Positions 41,148 to 46,026 of a DNA stretch of 46,026 bases are shown here, piece by piece. The notes under the pieces were generated by a model that was not told the DNA's origin, ran no database searches, and worked only from the letters and a program-made list of their open reading frames with translations. Made by a program: the position numbers and the translations under genes. How positions within the stretch are numbered: the stretch's first letter is position 1; the number at the start of each line of letters is the position of its first letter. Source of the stretch: Gemmatimonadota bacterium (GTDB lineage: Bacteria; Gemmatimonadota; Gemmatimonadetes; Longimicrobiales; Gaopeijiaceae). The stretch spans positions 1 through 46,026 of the forward strand of contig JADFMD010000018.1 in the NCBI GenBank assembly GCA_022564055.1, in the 5' to 3' direction.

Positions 41148-43586
41148 ATGCGCAAGGTCCTGTTCCTCCTCCTGGCTCTCACGCCATTCGTCGCCACCTG
41201 CCAAGGTGAACCAGAAACGGTCTCGATCCGACTCATCGACAATTTTGAGAGTGCGATGGTCCAAGGGAGTCCTCCGGCTGTGGAGCCCGAGCGTACGGAG
41301 TGGCGCTTCGACGGAGAGGGGACGATCCCCGCGCCGGAAGAGGAAGCAGAAGACGGAGGAGACACGTTCGGCTGGACCGTATTCAACGACATCAGTGGTC
41401 TGAGCGTTAGCGGCGGGATGCTCGTCGGCAGCACAGGTACCCTCCCCGTGCTCTTGGGGCATCGCCCCGACGAGCTCGACGAAAACGATCTGCTCTACGC
41501 CATCGAGGTCCGAATGCGGGTTTCGGAGGGAGCAGAGGTCGGAATCACCTTCAGCGGCGCCCGAGAGCTGGACGACGAAGCGGTGGAGAACCTACTGGAG
41601 CGCCTGACCGATCAGGCGCGGCCTCAGCTCAGAGCCGAGCTCACTCCTGGAGACGACTTCATCACCTACACCCTTCGGGAGGCGGGTGCCACGATCCGGC
41701 TCGGTGGCTTGAGAAACCTGCTGTTCGAGCCGAGCGACGTGGAGGGCGCCGATTTCGAGATCGAGTCTGTCCGCATCATCCCGCTCAAGGAGCACCTCTC
41801 GTCGATTCCCTCGGGACCCGGCTGGCACGGCCTGTCGGAGATCTACCGTGAAACGATCGTCAGCCGCGCGCCGGAACGCATCGTAATGGACCTGGATCTG
41901 CCGGCGCGGCCCTGGCTCGACCTGGCGTTTGGGACGATCGAGGACGGTCCGATCACCTTCGAGGTGACCGTGACCACGGGGGGGACCGAGACGTCTTTGC
42001 TGAAGCGTACGGTGACGACTCCGCAGCGGTGGTCCACAGCCCGCTTGGAGCTTTCCGAATACGCGGGCCAGAGTGTGACACTTTCGCTCGGTCTGGATGC
42101 AGACAACCCCGGGATGCTCGGGTACTGGGGCTCTCCGGTGGTTCGCAACAGCGGAGCCATGCCTGACAACGACCATGTGACGGAGGACCGATCCGCTCTG
42201 TTGGACGGTGGAAGCAAACGTCCGCGGGCCGTCATCCTCTGGATAAGCGACACGATGCGTCGTGATCACCTCGAGGTTTACGGTTACGAGCGAAACACGG
42301 CTCCCACGCTGACGAAGTTGGCGAATGAGGGCGTCCGCTTTGCCGACAACATCTCGCAAGCATCGTGGACGAAGGTATCGGTACCGTCGATCCTGACGTC
42401 GTTGTATCCGAGCACGCACGGAATCACGGACATACCCGACCGTCTTACGTCTTCCGTGACGACGATGTCCGAGGCGTTCCGTGAGGCTGGCTACGCCACG
42501 TGGCAGACTTCTTCCGTCGTCTTTACTGGGAAGCTGAGCAATCTGCATCAGGGTGTCGACGTATTGCACGAGCGCGCCTCGATCGACGAGCTGGACCATA
42601 GCCCGGCCAAGACCGCCCGCACGTACGTCGACCGCTTCCTGGAGTTTGCGGGCGACCACCACGACATCCCTTTCTTCGCGTTCATCCACGTGTTCGATCC
42701 TCATAGTCCGTTCGAGCCGTATGCGCCATACGACGCCCTGTGGAGCACGACCGAGGGCGCCGCGGAACACGAGAGAGGGAATGAGCTTTGGGAGGATGCG
42801 GTAATGGGTCTCCCGAACCAAGCCGAGATGGACTCTACCGATGTCGATCAGGAGCTCTTCCTCCAGCACGAGTACGACTGGTACGATGGATCCATTCGGG
42901 CCATGGACGTCGAGATCGCGAGGCTTATGGAGGGGTTGGAGCAACTCGGAATCGCGGACGAGACGCTATTCGTGCTCATTTCGGATCACGGCGAGGAGTT
43001 CCTGGAGCATGGTTATCATTTTCACGGGAACAACGCCTACGGCGAGATGGTGAACGTGCCGCTGATCATGCATTGGCCCGGCGTGTTGCCCGCTGGAACC
43101 GTCGTCGAGCAGACGACGGAGTCGATCGACATGATGCCCACGGTGCTCGAGTTGGCGGGGATCGCGCCTCCCGAGCAGGCGCAGGGTCAGAGCCTGCTGC
43201 CGTTGATCGTCGACCCGGAGGGAGTGTCCGACTTTGGCGCGATTCAACGCGCAGCATTCAGTGAGCGAGTTGTCGCTGCGGGCGTCTCTGACCTGGGACT
43301 GCCGCACGATTCGTACGCCATTGTTCTGGACGGGTGGAAGCTGATACAGAACGAAAATCAGGCCGAGGATTGGCCCGAATTCGAGTTGTACGACCACGTG
43401 AAGGATCCGCTCAATCTGGACGACGTGGCTGGGGATCATCCGGACATCGTGGCGAATCTGGCCACCGAGCTTTCGACGTGGCGGGAGTGGGCTGTGTCGC
43501 TGCGTCCACCACCCGACACGGAAGCGATCCAGAACATGAGCGCTGAGGAGATCGCACGGCTTCGGAGCCTCGGGTATATCAACTAG
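41148..43586 (+). CDS. Sulfatase-superfamily lipoprotein with N-terminal beta-rich domain
   Basis: 812 residues. The N-terminus (LFLLLALTPFVATC) looks like a lipoprotein signal. Residues to about 350 are beta-rich and unassigned. From about 357 comes an alkaline phosphatase/sulfatase domain: ILWISDTMRRDH (metal Asp), nucleophile region SWTKVSVPSILTSLYPSTHG around 406, SDHGEEF (metal Asp and His, about 612) and HFHGN (His). The formylglycine motif C/S-x-P-x-R is not intact (SVPSI lacks the Arg), so it may be a phosphoryl-transfer or Ser/Thr-type member rather than a true sulfatase. The ending LRSLGYI is typical for this family. Confidence 0.85.
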   Translation: MRKVLFLLLALTPFVATCQGEPETVSIRLIDNFESAMVQGSPPAVEPERTEWRFDGEGTIPAPEEEAEDGGDTFGWTVFNDISGLSVSGGMLVGSTGTLPVLLGHRPDELDENDLLYAIEVRMRVSEGAEVGITFSGARELDDEAVENLLERLTDQARPQLRAELTPGDDFITYTLREAGATIRLGGLRNLLFEPSDVEGADFEIESVRIIPLKEHLSSIPSGPGWHGLSEIYRETIVSRAPERIVMDLDLPARPWLDLAFGTIEDGPITFEVTVTTGGTETSLLKRTVTTPQRWSTARLELSEYAGQSVTLSLGLDADNPGMLGYWGSPVVRNSGAMPDNDHVTEDRSALLDGGSKRPRAVILWISDTMRRDHLEVYGYERNTAPTLTKLANEGVRFADNISQASWTKVSVPSILTSLYPSTHGITDIPDRLTSSVTTMSEAFREAGYATWQTSSVVFTGKLSNLHQGVDVLHERASIDELDHSPAKTARTYVDRFLEFAGDHHDIPFFAFIHVFDPHSPFEPYAPYDALWSTTEGAAEHERGNELWEDAVMGLPNQAEMDSTDVDQELFLQHEYDWYDGSIRAMDVEIARLMEGLEQLGIADETLFVLISDHGEEFLEHGYHFHGNNAYGEMVNVPLIMHWPGVLPAGTVVEQTTESIDMMPTVLELAGIAPPEQAQGQSLLPLIVDPEGVSDFGAIQRAAFSERVVAAGVSDLGLPHDSYAIVLDGWKLIQNENQAEDWPEFELYDHVKDPLNLDDVAGDHPDIVANLATELSTWREWAVSLRPPPDTEAIQNMSAEEIARLRSLGYIN

Positions 43587-43611
43587 TGTCGCCCAGATGC
43601 CCCAGCCGGGA

Positions 43612-44226
43612 TCAGCCGCGGTTGCGGTACAGCTCCGGGTTCACGACGGCGGCCATGGCTTCGGCGTTCAGCTGCCCGCCGAGGAACCGATTCAGTTCGT
43701 CAGCGTGCTTCCGTCCGTCCTCGATAACGGAGTGGTACTTCACGTGAAGTACCTCGAAGCAAGGACGGAAGGCGAGCATGCTCTTTGTGCGCGCAAGCGA
43801 ATCCGCGAAGAGCTTCCGCATGCGCGGGTCTTCGGTTTCGGTCATCTCGCCCAGGCTGGTGAGCATCTTGGTCTGGGAGGCCAGAACCTCGTCCAGCTTG
43901 CGATCCATCAAGATGACCTTGTAGTTGAAGTTCTCCGGAAGGTGTCGCATGAGAAAGGCGATGATCTTGACTGCCCGCCCGCGTGCCGACCGCAGCCAAA
44001 GCTCATCGACGCCCTCCTCCAGATCCTTGACCCTCTCGAGCTCGTAGTAGCCTTTCGGGTTGCTCTCATCCGCGGTGCGGACGCCGTCGGTCATGGGCTC
44101 CACGCCGCCCGCTTCCAGCATCTGCATCATCATGGACGTGCCGGACCGGGGAAGTCCCGAGACCACCACGATGGGGTGGCCGTATCGAGCGCGGCGCAAG
44201 GCTCGTCGTGCGGTGGCGAGCGGCAT
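43612..44226 (-). CDS. Sulfotransferase family protein
   Basis: 204-residue P-loop protein. IVVVSGLPRSGTSMMMQML is the 5'-PSB loop that binds the phosphosulfate donor PAPS in sulfotransferases. KVILMDRKLDEVLASQ matches the second, 3'-phosphate binding region. The acceptor is unknown; small sulfotransferases of this kind modify glycans, lipids or metabolites. It is convergent with the sulfatase-like gene and divergent from the phosphatase-superfamily gene, so the three may work on one surface compound. Confidence 0.85.
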   Translation of the reverse strand: MPLATARRALRRARYGHPIVVVSGLPRSGTSMMMQMLEAGGVEPMTDGVRTADESNPKGYYELERVKDLEEGVDELWLRSARGRAVKIIAFLMRHLPENFNYKVILMDRKLDEVLASQTKMLTSLGEMTETEDPRMRKLFADSLARTKSMLAFRPCFEVLHVKYHSVIEDGRKHADELNRFLGGQLNAEAMAAVVNPELYRNRG

Positions 44227-44245
44227 GGGTCAGCGGGTCCGGCTG

Positions 44246-44271
44246 GGCCGGCTGGATTGGCTGAGCCGGCC
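44246..44271. repeat. 8-bp inverted repeat in the divergent region before the phosphatase-superfamily gene
   Basis: GGCCGGCT (44246-44253) and AGCCGGCC (44264-44271) form a perfect inverted repeat with a 10-nt loop, in a stretch of GGCTGG-like short repeats, 20 bp upstream of the sulfotransferase start. It may be an operator or a stem-loop. Confidence 0.4.
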
Positions 44272-46026
44272 GGGTCGGCTTGTGAGAGCAGGCGTCATGG
44301 GCGGAAGAATAGCACGGGGCGGCGCCTTTCCGCAGCACTCGCTGCTGGAACTGTCGGAGTCCTCCTGCTCGCGGCCACGCCGGCGCCGCTCGCCGCGTAC
44401 GTGGGACCCGGCGCGGGGTTCGTGTTCGTCACATCCTTCCTGGTCTTCTTCATCTCCGGGCTGATCGCGCTATTCTCGCTCCTGTTGTGGCCGTTCAGGG
44501 CCGGCTTGCGCTTTCTGCGCCGTGCCCACCTGCCGAAGCCCAAGATCAAACGGCTCATCATCGTCGGCTTCGACGGCCAGGACCCCGGGTTGACGGATCG
44601 CTTCATGGCGGAGGGCAAACTCCCGAATTTCCAGAGCCTCGCCGCAGAAGGGTGCTACCATCCGCTTCAGTCCACCTTCCCTTCGGTCTCGCCCGTGGCG
44701 TGGTCCTCCTTCAGCACCGGCACGCATCCCGCGAAGCACAACATCTACGACTTTCTCGAGCCGGACCGCCGAACCTACCTGCCCCTGCTCTCGTCGACCC
44801 GGATCGGCCCTCCCGACCGAATCCTGAAGATCGGTCGTTACCGCATTCCCATCGGGAAGCCCGACCTGCGTCTCCTGAGGAGGTCGAGACCGTTCTGGTC
44901 GATCCTGAGTGACCACCAGATCTGGAGTACGATCCTGCGGGTGCCGATCACGTTTCCTCCGGAGTCGTTCCGGGGCGTCCTACTGTCAGCCATGTGCGTC
45001 CCCGACCTGCGAGGCAGTCAGGGCACGTTTTCCTACTGCACGACGCGGAAGCAAGCGCAGGATGAATACACGGGGGGAGAGCGGATTCATGTGCGTCGCG
45101 AAGGCAATGTGATCCGCTCGCATCTGGTCGGCCCCGCCGACACTCGTGGGGAAGGCCATAGCGCCCTGCGCTGCCCGTTCGAGGTGGTCATTACTTCCCA
45201 GGGAAAGGCCAGGTTGCGAATCGGGGATCAGACTCTTGAGTTGGAAAAAAACCGGTACACGGACTGGACTGATGTTACGTTCAAGAATGGTCGCGGCCCC
45301 GGTGTTCGCGGCATCTGCCAGTTTCTTCTTTTGAATACCGAGCCCGAGTTTGATCTATACATAACGCCAATCCAGATTGACCCGGACAAACCGGCCATGC
45401 CCATCTCGCATCCGGCGGTCTTTGCCACCTATCTTTCCAAGTCCCAGGGCAAATACGCCACGCTCGGCCTGGCTGAAGACACCTGGGGGCTCAATGCCGA
45501 GATTCTGGATGACGAGAGTTTTCTACACCAGTGCGTGCAGGCGGATTCCGAGCGCGAGGGGATGTTCTTCGACGCCTTGGACAAGGTGCGCCGGGGCTTG
45601 TGCGTTTGCGTGTTCGACGGCATTGACCGTATTCAGCATATGTTCTGGCGATACATCGACCCGCAGCACCCCGCGCGCAACGGACAGCGGGGAAGAAAGC
45701 ATACCCATGCCATCGAGGAGCTTTATGCACGAATGGACGACCTCGTAGGTCGAACCGTCAGAAAGTGTCAGGACCGTGACACCGTGCTGATGGTGATTTC
45801 CGATCACGGTTTTAATTCGTTCCGGCGCGGTGTGGACTTGAACGTGTGGCTCGAACGCAATGGATATCTCACACTTCAGGACGACGGACGTGGAAAGAAA
45901 TACCTGGCCGGGGTCGATTGGTCGAAAACAAAAGCTTTCGGTCTGGGCCTGGCCGGCATCTGGCTCAATATCAAGGGGCGTGAAGCGCAGGGCATCGTAG
46001 ATCCCCAAGACGCCGATGCGCTCCGT
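44257..46026 (+). CDS. Alkaline phosphatase superfamily membrane protein (phosphodiesterase/nucleotide pyrophosphatase type; 3' end outside window)
   Basis: Open to the right edge. A hydrophobic leader (VGVLLLAATPAPLAAYVGPG) and a second helix (FLVFFISGLIALFSLLLWPF) precede the catalytic domain: LIIVGFDGQDP (metal Asp), SPVAWSSFSTGTHPAKHN (nucleophile Ser/Thr), VFDGIDRIQHMFWRY and MVISDHGFNSFRRG (metal Asp and His). Substrate unknown. The start is doubtful: TTG 44257 is the only usual start codon ahead of the leader but lies in a hairpin loop, and GTG 44401 would remove the signal segment. A sequence error near the start is possible. Confidence 0.75.
   Translation, partial: MAEPAGSACESRRHGRKNSTGRRLSAALAAGTVGVLLLAATPAPLAAYVGPGAGFVFVTSFLVFFISGLIALFSLLLWPFRAGLRFLRRAHLPKPKIKRLIIVGFDGQDPGLTDRFMAEGKLPNFQSLAAEGCYHPLQSTFPSVSPVAWSSFSTGTHPAKHNIYDFLEPDRRTYLPLLSSTRIGPPDRILKIGRYRIPIGKPDLRLLRRSRPFWSILSDHQIWSTILRVPITFPPESFRGVLLSAMCVPDLRGSQGTFSYCTTRKQAQDEYTGGERIHVRREGNVIRSHLVGPADTRGEGHSALRCPFEVVITSQGKARLRIGDQTLELEKNRYTDWTDVTFKNGRGPGVRGICQFLLLNTEPEFDLYITPIQIDPDKPAMPISHPAVFATYLSKSQGKYATLGLAEDTWGLNAEILDDESFLHQCVQADSEREGMFFDALDKVRRGLCVCVFDGIDRIQHMFWRYIDPQHPARNGQRGRKHTHAIEELYARMDDLVGRTVRKCQDRDTVLMVISDHGFNSFRRGVDLNVWLERNGYLTLQDDGRGKKYLAGVDWSKTKAFGLGLAGIWLNIKGREAQGIVDPQDADALR

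Noticed and set aside
1-46026. tRNA genes, CRISPR arrays, insertion sequences, prophage or attachment sites
   Set aside because: I saw no cloverleaf with a GTTCGA arm outside coding regions, no regularly spaced repeats, no transposase or integrase reading frame and no long terminal repeats.

Overview
The window is a GC-rich, gene-dense bacterial chromosome segment. Many genes overlap as GTGA or ATGA. The long, cyanobacterial-type IspH, the glycolate oxidase operon, the aa3-type oxidase cluster and the general gene style would fit Gemmatimonadota or a related uncultured lineage. That placement is an inference and no taxonomic marker gene is present. I see no tRNA, rRNA, CRISPR array or insertion sequence.

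Left part (1-20.7 kb) is mostly housekeeping and catabolic. It holds a partial ispH (-), fxsA, an M42 aminopeptidase, a GAF protein related to free-methionine sulfoxide reductases, and a translationally coupled glcD-glcE-glcF glycolate oxidase operon ending in an M20 peptidase. A MarR regulator follows, with a putative operator inside its own promoter. Next come an alpha/beta hydrolase, a GNAT/MenC-like pair, two unrecognised proteins, an orphan GspE/PilB ATPase with an added zinc-ribbon tail, a Yip1-like membrane protein, a class V aminotransferase, a DUF192 protein and a Trm112-like protein. A SAM-I type riboswitch with its own promoter precedes a MetX-like homoserine acyltransferase.

Central part (20.7-39.6 kb, nearly all on the minus strand) is a large respiratory region. 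Read in the direction of transcription it has three blocks. (1) An assembly-like operon: ferredoxin, Mrp/NBP35 ATPase, zinc-ribbon/PCP_red protein, ABC ATPase (frameshifted) and ABC permease. (2) A tightly coupled operon from a near-consensus promoter and a long structured leader: tandem-Usp/PCP_red fusion, SPASM radical SAM/PCP_red protein, CydA-like membrane protein, ActD (DUF3341)-dihaem cytochrome c fusion, membrane cytochrome c, dihaem cytochrome/EB_dh protein and a cupredoxin lipoprotein, closed by a strong terminator. (3) The coxB-coxA-coxC-cox4 aa3-type oxidase, a 40-residue membrane protein and a tandemly duplicated membrane protein.

My main hypothesis is that block 2 encodes an unusual quinol-to-cytochrome c (or other donor) electron-transfer complex. 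It would be built on a CydA-like b-haem protein without CydB, deliver electrons through c-haems and a blue-copper protein to the block 3 oxidase, and have dedicated maturation factors marked by a shared PCP_red-like domain found in three proteins.

Right part (39.7-46 kb) holds a DUF4396/DUF481 in-frame chimera, a sulfatase-superfamily lipoprotein, a sulfotransferase and a truncated alkaline-phosphatase-superfamily membrane protein. These suggest envelope or glycan modification.
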